A DNA stretch of 64,000 bases from Gryganskiella cystojenkinii. Lineage: Eukaryota > Mortierellomycota > Mortierellomycetes > Mortierellales > Mortierellaceae. The notes under the pieces are model-generated. The model saw only the letters and a program-made list of their open reading frames with translations. It ran no database searches and was not told the DNA's origin. Positions 53,306 to 64,000 of the stretch are shown here, piece after piece (position 1 is the first letter of the stretch; each line of letters opens with the position of its first letter). The position numbers and the translations under genes were made by a program. Where the stretch lies: the NCBI GenBank assembly GCA_015852425.1, contig JAAAIG010000062.1, forward strand, positions 1 through 64,000. Reading direction: 5' to 3'.

Positions 53306-55336
53306 CTACTCCTCATACTGCCATCGATCCTCGACTTTACGAGCCTGACAGACCAATCGAATCCACTGTTCATATCCCAGTCGTCTCGGTTTCTTGGCCT
53401 TCTTTCCACGTCCGAGTCTCAGGTAATACCGGGTATGATGTTGATCCATGCAGGTAGGCCATTCCGCAGGTCGCTCGAATGACGGACCCAATTCCAAGAA
53501 ATCAAGGTATTTGTCCAACCACTCACGTGTGGTTTTGTTCCCAGCAGCGTTCAAATAGACCCCCAACGCACGTAACCAGGCATGCTCTCTCGTGAGGTTG
53601 CCATGTTTCGGGAACAGGAGCGACAGATAACTCTCCTGAAAGGGTCGGTACGGGATCACGATTTTAGGCGCGTAGTTACCTCGCCCCCATCGCTGGTGTC
53701 GAAAATACATTCCCAGGAAGTGGATCCCCTTGAATTGTTCCGTTCCTGGTTCACTCGAATCCATGAGTCGATCCGTTGTAAACGACTTCATGCCGGACCA
53801 ATCTACGTTGAACGCTTCCTTGACCACGTGCGAGAGTGCAGATCGACCCAGGAATGACCAAGACGATGGAAGGGCCATGACCATGTCGTCCCCAAGAACC
53901 TCGATCTCACATTTCTTCAGGACATCCTCGACACCGGACGCACCATTATAGATCTGGGCTTGATCGATCAGGGCCGTGTAGCCGAGTAAGAGCGTAATTA
54001 TGCTCTGAACCAAGGTGTTGAAGCTGTTGCCACTGGTGGTGCCGCATCGTTTCTGCATCCGGATCCCGTCATCCCTGCAGATGACCACGTCCACCAGAGA
54101 CTCATAAACGAAGGCCCAAAGAGAATCGTACTTGGGGTTCATGCCATCGCGGTACTGTCGTCTCAGGATCCGAATCGCGGCTGAGACAAGCCATCCATCG
54201 ATCGCGGCATCAAACTTCTTGGCATCAAAACAGTGGTAGATTTGATGGCGGGTCATCTTGTTGATAAAATCCTCACAACCACCATGGTACCATCCCTGAC
54301 CGATATGGATCGGCCATTTCTTGTCCAGGTACGCACGCGTCAAAGGTTTCTCCAGGGCGGCCAGCATGAGATAATCACGATGACTAAGCATCAGAATCAA
54401 TCGACCCATCGAGATCGAGGACCCATCTGTATTCGCAAGTCCATATTCGTTTCTCTTGCGCTCGATTAGCTTGCCTTTGCCACCGAGTCGAGCGTCATGC
54501 GGTTGAACCCTCTGACCGGTCATCAACTTGTTCCAAGCTTCCCGAGCATCCTTCAACGCAACCGGATGAGCATCCCTTCGTTTGCCGAGGTTCTGACGCG
54601 CATATTCCATGCCCGAAAATTTAGTACCATCGAATCGCACGTTTCCTAGGTCCTTGATCTTGGGCATCGGTAATTTTTCGGGCAAATCCAACAGGCCTGC
54701 GACATGGTCACATGCCTTCTCGAACGAAGACTGGTATGGGATGGGCAATTCGCGGGAGCGTCGATTGAACAATCTGAGATGATTCATCTGTACGGGCGTA
54801 CAGGTGTCCACGTATTCGAAACAATCCAGGTCCAGGCTAGCGGGTAAAGGTGGGGGGAGCATATAAGAAAATTTCATGATGTAAGGGTCCCGAGAGAGAT
54901 AGTCGATCGTCGAGGCCAAAGGTTTAAAGGCGGGTTTGCGGGGAAGGAACGAAAAATGAATAAACTCCTGTCGGAGCATTTTTTCCGTCGCCAGAACCTC
55001 CCGAGGAGCTAACTGTCGAGCCAAGGCAATCGGGAGAGAACGAGCCGGTCGCGCATCTTGCTTTTGTCGTCCTTGGGGTGGTCCTCCACCTTGGATTGGG
55101 ACCTGAACCCGTCGGCCTTGGACTCCTTGAGTGTTTGATGAAAGAGGAAAACGTGGAGCTGGGACCGCATAAGAGCGTCTCGCACGTTGAAGGGCCTCAG
55201 CCTCACGAGCCCTCATCTTGAGTACATGAAGGCTGAGATTGGGGGCCCTGTTGTTTGGGAAAGAGCGATCGCCATCGTAGTTGATGGCGTCATTGTTACC
55301 GCTGAGAGAGTTGCTAAAGTGCGTAGTGGATAACAT
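53306..55336 (-). CDS. endogenised RNA-virus-type RNA-dependent RNA polymerase
   Basis: 676 codons, no introns, no internal stop. A basic, Gln/Pro-rich N-terminus of about 100 residues precedes the polymerase. Motifs in the right order and spacing: a template-contact region (GRLILMLSHRD), motif A FDAKKFDAAIDGW (about residue 370), motif B TTSGNSFNTLVQS (about 430-443), motif C LGDDMVMAL (GDD about 482-484), and then HFLGMYFR, a position where partitivirus-like enzymes have FLG. This is a viral replicase, not a cellular (QDE-1-type, DxDGD) RdRp. The closest family is probably partitivirus/amalgavirus-like (Durnavirales), inferred only from motifs. An intact frame points to recent capture or to use by the host. 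Neighbours are ordinary fungal genes, so contamination is unlikely. Confidence 0.85.
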   Translation of the reverse strand: MLSTTHFSNSLSGNNDAINYDGDRSFPNNRAPNLSLHVLKMRAREAEALQRARRSYAVPAPRFPLSSNTQGVQGRRVQVPIQGGGPPQGRQKQDARPARSLPIALARQLAPREVLATEKMLRQEFIHFSFLPRKPAFKPLASTIDYLSRDPYIMKFSYMLPPPLPASLDLDCFEYVDTCTPVQMNHLRLFNRRSRELPIPYQSSFEKACDHVAGLLDLPEKLPMPKIKDLGNVRFDGTKFSGMEYARQNLGKRRDAHPVALKDAREAWNKLMTGQRVQPHDARLGGKGKLIERKRNEYGLANTDGSSISMGRLILMLSHRDYLMLAALEKPLTRAYLDKKWPIHIGQGWYHGGCEDFINKMTRHQIYHCFDAKKFDAAIDGWLVSAAIRILRRQYRDGMNPKYDSLWAFVYESLVDVVICRDDGIRMQKRCGTTSGNSFNTLVQSIITLLLGYTALIDQAQIYNGASGVEDVLKKCEIEVLGDDMVMALPSSWSFLGRSALSHVVKEAFNVDWSGMKSFTTDRLMDSSEPGTEQFKGIHFLGMYFRHQRWGRGNYAPKIVIPYRPFQESYLSLLFPKHGNLTREHAWLRALGVYLNAAGNKTTREWLDKYLDFLELGPSFERPAEWPTCMDQHHTRYYLRLGRGKKAKKPRRLGYEQWIRLVCQARKVEDRWQYEE

Positions 55337-56463
55337 GACTTTTTTTTTTTTCCTTTTTTCGTTGGGTCCAAGATGTTTTTCAGTGGTTTCTTGTTTGGTT
55401 GAAGTCGATGGGGATCAGGGGTGTTGTAACTTGTCTGCTAAGGCAGTCGATTGCTTAGTGGTGATAGTGATAGTGGTGGTGGTGGTGGTGGTGGTGGTGG
55501 TTGGTAGTTATTGATGGCTGCTGCTTGTTTTACTTGCTTGAAAACTCTGGAAATAGTTGCCGTGGTCGCTTATTTTCGTTTGTCGAGGAAGGCTGGTTTC
55601 GTGTGGTTGTGGTCTTGCAGAACTTGAAGTCGAAGAACGATTGTCCACTTTCAGGGATAACAGACAACTGGAACCTATCAATGGCAGAGAATTACAAAAA
55701 AAAAAAAGAAAGCACAGCGTCAGTCTGCTTCGTGAACGAGTCGTAGAAGAGGTCGACGAGTGTGCGAGAAGAAAAAAAGAACAAAAAAAAAAAGATATGA
55801 CTGAGAGAAAAAGTAAGAATAATGGAAGGAAGGAAGGATATTAAAGACAGTAAGGATGGTAAAGGGGGGTCGAAGTGAAAAGAAGAACGAAGAAGAAAGA
55901 AGGAAAAAATGGAGAGAACAATGAGGAAAAAAAAGGAACTGATCAATTGAGACACCAAGCGTCCTTTTTTTGAGAGCAACAACGGACGCCTTTCCGTCCT
56001 AAAGCTCGCTATCTCCCTTGTTTTTGCTGTTTGCACAGGACGATTTGAGCTGCCTGCCGCAGCTTTGTTTTCCACCCAAACAGTAATCATGGAGTTAAAA
56101 AAACGCGAGCCGAGACTTTGGAAAGCAACCATTTTTTCCATTTCATATTTCTTTGCACGCGTTCGATTGCGAAGAGGTTCACTTCTGGTCTCGCGTTTAT
56201 TAAGACCTTTTTCCGTTCCCTGTAGTTAAACATTCCCCCATATTTTATTACTATTGTTGGTCCAGTTGTTCCGCTTTGGAAGGTTCACAATCGCAATCCA
56301 AAAGAACAAGAGTCAACACGAGTTTTGATTCGAGTTCGGAGTTCGGCGTACATCTCATTTGCAGTTACAGAGGACATTCAAAGGCGAGACGCAGATGAGG
56401 GGAGGGATATTGTACAGATCATGTAGCAACAAAATCGACGCATTTGTCGTAAACACTCTTTTT
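55337..56463. other. intergenic region upstream of the polymerase-like gene
   Basis: 1.1 kb. Starts with a T run and contains a (TGG)n block, then A-rich sequence. No gene supported. If the polymerase-like gene is transcribed, its promoter would lie here. Confidence 0.45.
55473..55500. repeat. TGG trinucleotide repeat
   Basis: Nine uninterrupted GTG/TGG units about 140 bases upstream of the polymerase-like ATG. Confidence 0.9.
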
Positions 56464-58479
56464 TCAGTACAGGTCCTCATCTCTAGAGCCTCTGGTGGAC
56501 CGACTACCGTAGATGTCTGTCGAGGGGAATGATCCCGGCAAGCTGGGTGATCCGGATGCGGACGATCCTGTACTATCTTGCGGCGGTTGGCGAAGAGTCT
56601 CTTCCGACTCGGGCAGCAGCGATGACCGGCTACAAAAACGGACCCGGCGTGTAAAATTGCATATCCATCAATTAGTTTCAGGGGTCTTACGGTCTGCGGA
56701 ACTTATGCCTCTTGCCATATCCTGCAACAGAGTCCTTACCATGTCGGACAAGTGGCACTCGTTTTCAGCCAGGGTTTGATACAATCCTCATGAAAGATGT
56801 GTTTGCACTTCAACTGGAGACAAGCATCCTGCTCCACAAATTCGTCCTTACAGACACTGCACTCGGTCTTCGCATCTGTTAAATTTCAAAGGGAAGTTTA
56901 ACCACGTTGCTGTTAGATAATCGCCTAAGAAAAATGCCGACGAAAGCCAACATGTATAGAAGCAGTATTTTACCAAGCTCTTCCCGCGTCATCTTGTGTT
57001 GAGGTATACTGTCGATGATTTCCTCCGAGGCACCCACAGGCCCACTGCGACTGTAGAACATAAAACGAGTAAAGAGATAAGATCAGATGAGTTATCACGA
57101 TACGCATAAAGTCCAAATTATAAAGGAATTCCCATCATATGTAGAGAATGCGATACGAACCTCTGCATCTCCATCATCCGCGTGATCACATCGTCCAGTC
57201 CTCCTTGACTGAAGACATAGTCGCCCGGATTTCCTGGAAGGTTGAACAATCCTCCTCCGAAACCGGCACCCGATCCGCCAGCCGACAGTCGCAAATCCAT
57301 GCCCAGTTGAGCTAGTAGACTAAAGACATACCGTGAAAACAAAAAAAAAAGGTATTTAGAATCGCTAGCGGCGATTTTTTTCCCTTGGCCTTTAGCATTC
57401 CGACAGGTGACTGAAGTCAGGCGCTAATTATTAGTTTTACATCCCCTGTTAACTATACTTACGTTGCTAGGGACATGGGTGCACTCTGCATCTGTTCGTG
57501 TTCATGTTGGTGGTGATGTTGGTGGTCATCATCCGGGTCTTCCATATCAACGTCTTGGTCCTCATTCACGTTCGAATTTTGAGCCGATCGTGATCCAGAC
57601 CTGGTTGTGCTTGGGCGAGGGCCGAGCTGAAAGGTGCTGATACCGAAGGGGTTGCCACCCGAGGGGAACTCTCCAGGCTGTTGTTGCAACTGTTGTTGAG
57701 TGGATCGTTGTTCTTGAGTCTGTTGTTGATCCGTTCGAGTCCGAAGGCGAGCCGGATTGGATATGGCTTGAAAGAGTTGAAACAGGTCCTCGAGGCTCAC
57801 GGGTTCATGGGCCTCGTGTTCGTGTCCGTCCTCATCCTCGGGTTCGGGCTCAACAAACGTTCTCGGGTCGTTGTCCTCTTCAATCTGAGAAGAGTGAGGG
57901 ATTACCAAGAACAAGATGTACCAGTGCAAATTGAGAGGGTCATCATCGATGATTAATCATCGCGTTAGAGAGGATCATATTGACGTCTTTTTTAATATTC
58001 ACACAAACACACACCCACACACACACATCCATGCATATCTGCGCCGCCTCTTTGCTATAAAACACATACACACCGAAACACAACTTAAAACGAACAGCAA
58101 GGTGATTACCTTTTCGACAAACTCGCTGTGACAGTGTGGACACATGGGATCAGGCACCAACATTGGGGTCATCTCTGCAGCGCACTACATAATGAAAACA
58201 ATAAAAAGCAAAGTCAGTTTAATGCCCAGCCATGCAAAAAATGACACGTTCATGATGCGGAGTTGGGTGTGTCTCGAAACGTAATGACAAAGAAAGAATG
58301 GCGGTGGGGTGGTGGCATCCTGTGTGGCAGTATATCCCCCCCTCCCCCTGAACAGTGAGAATGTCAATCATCTCGATGTAGTCCTTTTCGCAATGAAGCC
58401 TTGCCTGATGACACCAGTACTGATGGCGTGAAGGGGTTGTGGTAGTGTTGGCCGTAGTAGCCGGGGCAGGTGTGGCCAT
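56464..58479 (-). CDS. RING-H2 E3 ubiquitin ligase (RNF126/RNF115-like)
   Basis: Seven exons, complement(join(56464..56629,56740..56875,56974..57050,57161..57319,57463..57884,58110..58184,58405..58479)), 369 residues. An N-terminal zinc ribbon (YWCHQC ... MCPHCHSEFVEK, cysteines at 23, 26, 40, 43) precedes an acidic, Gln/His-rich low-complexity linker, a short conserved segment (IIDSIPQHKMT) and the RING-H2 domain (ECSVCKDEF, CKHIFHEDCIKPWL, CPTC; from about residue 275). Such ligases clear mislocalised hydrophobic proteins in the cytosol. The first intron has a GC donor (CAG|GCAAGG) with acceptor TGTAG; only this joins WCHQ to C and completes the zinc ribbon. Start is MATPAP at 58479. Confidence 0.88.
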
Positions 58480-58863
58480 AGTTCTTGCGCTGATGGGGAC
58501 GGGAGGGCTGATTCTTTTGTTGAGTGGTGAGTATCCTTGAGGGTCCTGTTTATTATTGTATTTTAGTTTTGTTCCTGAGCACGGGGTGAATGGGAGCTGC
58601 GCTGCTGGTTCGGAAGGGAAATGTAAAGGGATTGGAGTAACGAATTCAAAGAAGAGAGACAGAGAGGGAGGAGGAAGAGAGAAAGAGAAAGAGAGCGAAG
58701 GGGAGGCAACAGAAAAGGATATGTGTGGAGGAGAAGAAGGAAAAGGAAAGGAGAAATGAAAAGACAAGGATGATGAACGTGACTGCCTTTAAACCTTCGC
58801 AAATCAGCCAGAGGCACGCAGCGAGGGAGCTTCCTTTTCTTCATTGTCTCTTGTCTAATTCTC
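58480..58863. promoter_or_regulatory. divergent promoter, E3 ligase and ferroportin-like genes
   Basis: 384 bases between divergent ATGs, with purine-rich and pyrimidine-rich blocks. No TATA box recognised. Confidence 0.45.
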
Positions 58864-61363
58864 ATGTCTCTTTCATTCCCTCCCATGACATTGTCTTCTT
58901 CACACTCACAACCCTACTCACCCTCAATACCATCCCACTCATGGTCAGAACAACCCCTTCTTATCAGAGACACTTCTTCGTCTGCTCCACCCACGCGTCT
59001 TTATTCCTCCGCAACAAGTCCGACCTCCGATCCAACTCCTCCTCCTCCATCACTCGATAGCACCCCTGTATCGGTGATCTCACCTGATGACGATCCACCA
59101 GCCACGTTGCCTTCACTTGAACTCTATGCTGTGCATGCGCTCTGGTCAGTCTCCCCCTTTTTTGGTTTTTTTTTCTGTTTCCTCTGATCCATCTCTATCA
59201 TATCTCACATGGATTTCTTCGATCGTTCTCTTCTTTGAAAAAAGTACGTTCGACGAACGTCTTTACGAGTTTGCTTCCTACTTCTTCCTCATGGAGATCT
59301 TCAAAACAACGCTGCTACCCATGTCTCTTTACGGATTCTCAACCACCGTGGCTGGGATCCTCTTCAGTACCACGATCGGATCATTGGTTGACAGCACCCC
59401 ACGGCTCTCTGGTACGTTGACAATTGTCCCGATCGAGAAAACTGATTTTTTTTTTCACTCTCCGAATCATCCACGCCTAGGATCTTATCTAACCGCGCGT
59501 GATGTGTAAACAAATCTCCTCTGCTGTAGCTGTTCAATGGTTCCTGTTCACTCAAAAATTCATGACCGTACTCGGCTGTGTAGCCTTCTGGATCCTCCTT
59601 ACTTGGTTCGATCCTTCATCGTCAACACTACAGCCGAGTTCATCAGTGTCACAACAGGACGACCTTGCTGCAGGACCGCCCCTCATCGGCATTTATCAAG
59701 GGTACTCCCTATTTGCTTTCTTGGTCCTCGTTAGTGGACTCTTGAAACTCTCGGCCTTGGGATGGTCCATCTCGATCGAGCGAGATTGGATTGTTGCCCT
59801 CTGTCAGTCGGATTCGGAAAAGTTGACAAGTAAACACAAAGATCAAGATACCACTGACGATAAATGAGTACTATCAAGACTCTCTAAGCCAAAGAAAAAA
59901 AATCAAACAAAACTGATTGTCTCCTCTTGTGTCATTTAGAACTGAACGTGAACTTGAAGAGGATCGATCTGGGCTGCAAGCTGGTCTCGCCCTTGGTCTT
60001 TGCTGCTCTATTGACTCGGATAGACGTAGGAGGGTGCAGTTTGGTCATGGCAGGATGGTGCATGATCTCGTTTCTGAGTGAATTGATTCTTGTCCGTCGG
60101 ATCTGGTTTCAATCCCCAGTTCTCTGGACACCGCGGTCAGTTCATCATGGGAAAGATCGACATATTCAAGGAGACGGCGACTTGGATGATGAGGGTGAGG
60201 AGAATGTCGTTCGATGGTGCGAGAACCGGACTAGGAAGAGGACTCAGTCCTCTGCAGGGTCTATACTCTCAGGTCATGGCGAGCAAGACGAACAAGGGCA
60301 ACCGCTGTTAGGATCGACGACGACTCGGATAACAGGAAGAAATACAAATCGATGCCAATCCAACCCCTTGAAGAGAATCTTCAAGTCCTTTAGGGAGTAC
60401 TCTTTACATGTTGTCTTCTTGGGTAGGAATCCGAGGAAGCCTTTAGTAATTGGAAATTAATATTTTACTATTGATGCCTTTCTAACAAACCGATGCTCGC
60501 AATTTCAACTGTGCATAGCCTCAATGTCCTACGCGATCATTTATATCAACATGATGAGGTAGGGGGATCCTTTACCTTGATAGAAACGCGATGTTTGGTA
60601 CTGTCAAAGCATATAACAATCATGTTTTCTCAATTTCTTCTTCATCATCTCTTTCAGTGTCTCGGGAACAATGATAGGCTATCTTCAATGGAGAGGATTC
60701 TCAGCAGGATCGATCGCACTCTTGAAGGGTATTTGTACAGTAGCAGAGTTGCTCGGGACAATCATCATGCCAGTCCTCACTCGTTACTTGGGTCTAATTC
60801 GAGCAGGTGCCTGGTGTATCTGGCTTGAGGTTCTGACCTTGACCCCAGTCCTGTTCTCAATATATTCGAATCGCCTTCCCATCCAAGCTCTGATCTTTGG
60901 TAAGAGAAAGAGAGAAAGATCTCAAGTCGCCGTGCGTGTGCGTTCTTTTGCTATGATGCTCTTCTCACCCTCCGAACTCTGACCTTTATAAAAAATATTC
61001 TCTATCGCAGTGGGAATGGCTCTCTCTCGCATCGGTGTCTGGTCCTTTGACTTGGTAATAACTCAGACGATGCAAGAGTATATCGAAACGGATCAGAACA
61101 ATGCCGGGTTATTGAACGGTTGGCATTATTCAATGATGAACGTGTTTGAGCTCGGACAGTTCTTCTTGACCATGATCTGGACCGATCCAGAGAGCTATTT
61201 TATCCCGTGCACACTCTCGTTTGGCTGCGTCGTGGCTGGAGCCGTTGTTTATTCCGCTCAGGTGATCAAGATGCGTGGGCATCTGTTTCATTATCAAAGA
61301 CTCGTCGCCTCTTCCTCCTCCAGTGCAAGCCCTGTTGTCGCGGATGAAAACGACGAAGACTAG
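58864..61363 (+). CDS. ferroportin-family (SLC40) iron exporter
   Basis: Seven exons, join(58864..59144,59245..59411,59530..59829,59940..60422,60519..60558,60658..60899,61011..61363), 621 residues. Ser/Pro-rich cytosolic N-terminus (about 85 residues), then membrane segments with ferroportin features: ERLYEFASYFFLMEIFKTTLLPMSLYGF, FLFTQKFMTVLGCVAFW, YAIIYINMM and GTMIGYLQWRGFSAGSIALLKGI, and GMALSRIGVWSFDLVITQTMQE near the end. A hydrophilic loop of about 90 residues, rich in Arg/Ser/Gly (about 60120-60360), lies mid-protein where ferroportins have their central loop. It probably exports or stores ferrous iron at the plasma or vacuolar membrane. The 40-base exon 5 is required for frame. Confidence 0.85.
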
Positions 61364-62021
61364 GCAGAAGAAAGCGCGTCGGTCGACAATAAAAGGTGCA
61401 CAAAGGACAGTTCTTTTTCAACTTTGTGTTTAACGTTCAGTCCTCACTTTAATATCGTTTGTTGCACAAAACCACATAAAATATCGCCGTGGTCCCAAGC
61501 TCATTTCCACAACCATGGAGCTCTTTTTCACTTACATGCTCTCTTTTCGATCTCCATCATTCATCATTCCCACAGACCTCCCTTTCTATCCGTCATTGAA
61601 AAAAACAAGAGGTTTTTCTCCGTAAACGATAAAAAAAAAAAAAAAAACGTTTGAATCGATTTGGCTCACGAGAGCTTCGGTATGGAAAACTAATGGCTTC
61701 ATCTCTTATGCTCATCCGAGGAAACTTCCCTTTCATGTGCAATGCTCGAGCGCATCATTTGTACATCACCGCGGACCAATGGAAAGACTGACAACGCTCT
61801 CTTCTCTTCCTGGGTTGGTCTAGACACTAGATACAGAACATACAGCACACGAGGTCGAAGACTGGTCCCTGATCTAAAACTAGTAAGCGCTCTGGCACCT
61901 CACACGCCATCTACGCGCCACCAATTTTTCTGTTCCTGAATCAACAACTCAAAGCTGGAGGAATTCGTTCTTTACCCTTTTCTTTTTATTCAATCGGAGG
62001 CAAGGAGCCAACAAAGGATCA
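61364..62021. other. intergenic region before the NACHT/STAND-like gene
   Basis: 650 bases, A/T-rich, with a run of 15 A near 61630-61645. No gene supported. Confidence 0.5.
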
Positions 62022-64000
62022 ATGTTCGACCTCAGTCCAAAGAATGTCCTCTCTGGCCCCGACACCATGGACCTTGTCGAGACTCTCCTCAAAAACGCCC
62101 ACGAGAGTGAAAAGCCTACCACCAAACATGCCTTCTGTAACCATGCCGAGACATACCTTCGGAGCATGAAAAAGTTTGTCCGACGACCATCGCCCTCAAC
62201 AAATAGCAGCAGCGGTATCGCCAAGACGGACAGTAACGATGACGATAAAGTGCTTCAACAAAGGATTGCCAGAGCCTACCGTGACCATGCAAATCTGGTT
62301 GCAGATCAGAATCCGAAGTTAGCCCTGGACAGTCAACGACGAGCAGACCTATGGGGGTACGTGAACATCCATAGAACTGGACACGTATTACGGTTCGTAG
62401 TATTATACTATGTTATTTAACCTTTTTTTCTTGTGTGTAATACAATAGACCTGGCGCCACCAAGAATATTGCACTTCAAGTCAAAAAGGCAGCCCCTGTT
62501 ACGATCGTCGCCACAGTCTCGGCCAATATCTTCCCAGTCGATTATCGCCCATTTTCAACAGCGTGGTTATTCCCAGGGCCAGATGAACGCGTGGAAGACA
62601 CACCCCAACTGGTATCTTGTCTCGGTCTCTTGAAGCAGGCATCGGTGGACCTACCCGAGGACGCTCTGGATACCGTGGCCCGCAAGTGGCTCAGGGCCAC
62701 AGCCCAGAATTCAGATGAAAAGACACGACTCGAGACCCTTGCAACGGATGTGGTCCGCGCTTTCACTAAAGACGAGATCAAGGATGACAAGGCGATCGCC
62801 GAGGTTCTCTGCCTAGCCCCCGTTCTAAACAGCTCTGACTTTCGGTTCTTGCTTGATCTCCTTGTTAATAGCCTGAAAGAGAACACGCACACGCTGCTGG
62901 ACTTTGGAGCTCTTAGAGGCGTGGCTCAAATGTTGCGGAGCGCCACCCCAGATCATCAACTCTCTTCACAGGATCTGATCGACATTTTGGTACCCATCAG
63001 CAAGAAATTACAGGATACCCACGAGGGATCTCCGAAGCAAATCTTCGAGCTTACAGTCGCAGTCTCAAGCGTGCTCGATGCCATGGCCGATGCCAGGGTG
63101 ACAGGACTGAAACGGGTCGTCTTGCACGAGCCACTCCTGGCTTTCCTGGGTAGTCTTAGGAAAAATGACGATCCCCACCTCGAATTTTATGCCTCTTATG
63201 CATTCCAAGCCCTGTTATGCATCCCAAACGATGAGTCTAGTTGGCAAGCGACCGTAAGGAGAACCACGGCGATCGTCAAGGGAGTATCGGGACTGGTCAG
63301 TGCAGTCAAGAGTCTGGACTTGACTGCCTTCATGACAGGATTACAAACTATTCAACAGGGGTTCGAAGGTGCCCAGCAAGTCTGGGAGCTTGGCAAAAGC
63401 GCGATCGAGGGTATCAAGGACGTCTTTGAAAGTGAACAAGATGTCGTTGACAGTCTCAAGGAAACTTTTACCCTCAACCGACGACGTGCCTGGTACTCCG
63501 CTCTTCGTGGCGCGGACACCCTGCTCAACGGAGGTGAGCTAACCCAGTTCAAGATCTTGGTCTGTGGAGCGACTTGTAGACTTGACGTCGAGTTCCAGTG
63601 GGGTATTTGTCAAAGACTCGGAGCCGTTGCCGCAAACCCTCGTTGGGGGATCGAGGTTCGTCAGGGGGCTGTGAGGTTTTTGGAGGAGATTTACCGCAAT
63701 GATTCTGTCTGGGAGCTACACAAACCAATCAAGGCCCTCATCCTGGATATTCTGAAGCGCTTGTCTGTTGGATCCACTAAGCTACCAGGTACGTATTGGA
63801 CAAATGTCTATATTCTATTGAGATACATACTTTAGTCCGCGTCAGCTAATCGGTTGTTACGGATGTTTCACTTTGTCTTTAGATGCGGTGTTATTACTAG
63901 ATAACCTGGCCGCAGATGAAGAACCCGTCAAGCAGAGCATCTACAGAAGCTGTGTGGCAACAGCACCAAGTCAGCATTCCCTCTTGCCTGGCCCGCTGGA
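62022..64000 (+). CDS. N-terminal part of a putative NACHT/STAND-like protein (partial)
   Basis: Exons join(62022..62356,62449..63788,63883..64000), continuing beyond the window. 597 codons are visible, in frame across both introns. After a charged N-terminus and a short beta-rich segment (VTIVATVSANIFPVDYRPF), the rest is alpha-helical, ARM/HEAT-like (LLKQASVDLPEDALDTV, YASYAFQALLCIPNDES, WYSALRGADTLL, QWGICQRLGAVAANPRWG). I associate this layout with large Mortierella-type proteins where the helical region precedes a NACHT ATPase and often WD40 repeats. That P-loop part would lie to the right of the window, so this remains inference. Such proteins are discussed as fungal self/non-self receptors. 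Confidence 0.6.

Noticed and set aside
53306..55336. Cellular RNA-silencing RdRp (QDE-1 type)
   Set aside because: Those enzymes are much larger and use a DxDGD catalytic motif; here the classical viral A-B-C motifs with GDD are present.
1..64000. CRISPR array, prophage or bacterial operon structure
   Set aside because: No spaced direct repeats; genes are intron-containing, monocistronic and eukaryotic in type.

Overview
The window looks like nuclear DNA of an early-diverging filamentous fungus, most probably a Mortierella-type species (Mortierellomycotina). That assignment is inferred from intron-dense genes with short canonical introns, long A/T homopolymers between genes, a Pfs2/WDR33 homologue with an RGG tail, a Src1/Heh inner-nuclear-membrane protein, a ferroportin, several lipid-hydrolase genes, and, at the right edge, an N-terminal helical region of a kind I associate with large NACHT/STAND-like proteins of that group. 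No alignment was run. Exon models were built by hand from GT..AG sites (one GC..AG) with reading-frame continuity checked at each junction.

Left part (1-16 kb): the 3' tip of an unidentified gene (1-49); three paralogous small secreted cysteine-rich proteins on the + strand (1382, 7154 and 7998) with similar promoters and an intron just before the ATG; a seven-exon S9 peptidase between copies 1 and 2 (3011-5508, -); a large single-exon F-box protein (8685-11036, +); and a phosphopantetheinyl transferase (11384-13680, -) whose first intron is unusually long. 13.7-16.2 kb is gene-free and rich in simple repeats.

Middle (16-37 kb): SRC1/HEH-like protein (-) and the polyadenylation factor Pfs2/WDR33 (+) share a divergent promoter; then a BAR-PH-ArfGAP regulator (+), a monoacylglycerol lipase (+), a short secreted Gly-rich protein with a tetra-arginine site (-), and a nine-exon patatin-type triacylglycerol lipase (-). 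The two lipases catalyse early and late steps of triacylglycerol breakdown and lie 2.6 kb apart.

Right-centre (37-51 kb): G-protein beta subunit (-), GPI-anchored Ser/Thr-rich protein (-), short SET-domain protein (+), GRAM/PPxY (WBP2-like) protein (+), GH16-type cell-wall glucanosyltransferase-like protein (-), LUD-domain protein (+) with a TATA box and strongly biased codons, and a DUF676 lipase-like protein (-). A 10-base N gap lies at 37290-37299.

Right part (51-64 kb): a tRNA-Asp(GTC), then the most unusual element of the window, an uninterrupted 676-codon open frame (53306-55336, -) with the A, B and C motifs of a viral RNA-dependent RNA polymerase, apparently an endogenised RNA-virus gene of a partitivirus-like lineage. 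It is followed by an RNF126-like RING E3 ligase (-), a ferroportin-family iron exporter (+), and the 5' part of the putative NACHT/STAND-like gene running off the end.

The best candidates for something new are the intact polymerase-like gene, the small cysteine-rich protein cluster (one copy has moved a cysteine), and several perfect inverted repeats.
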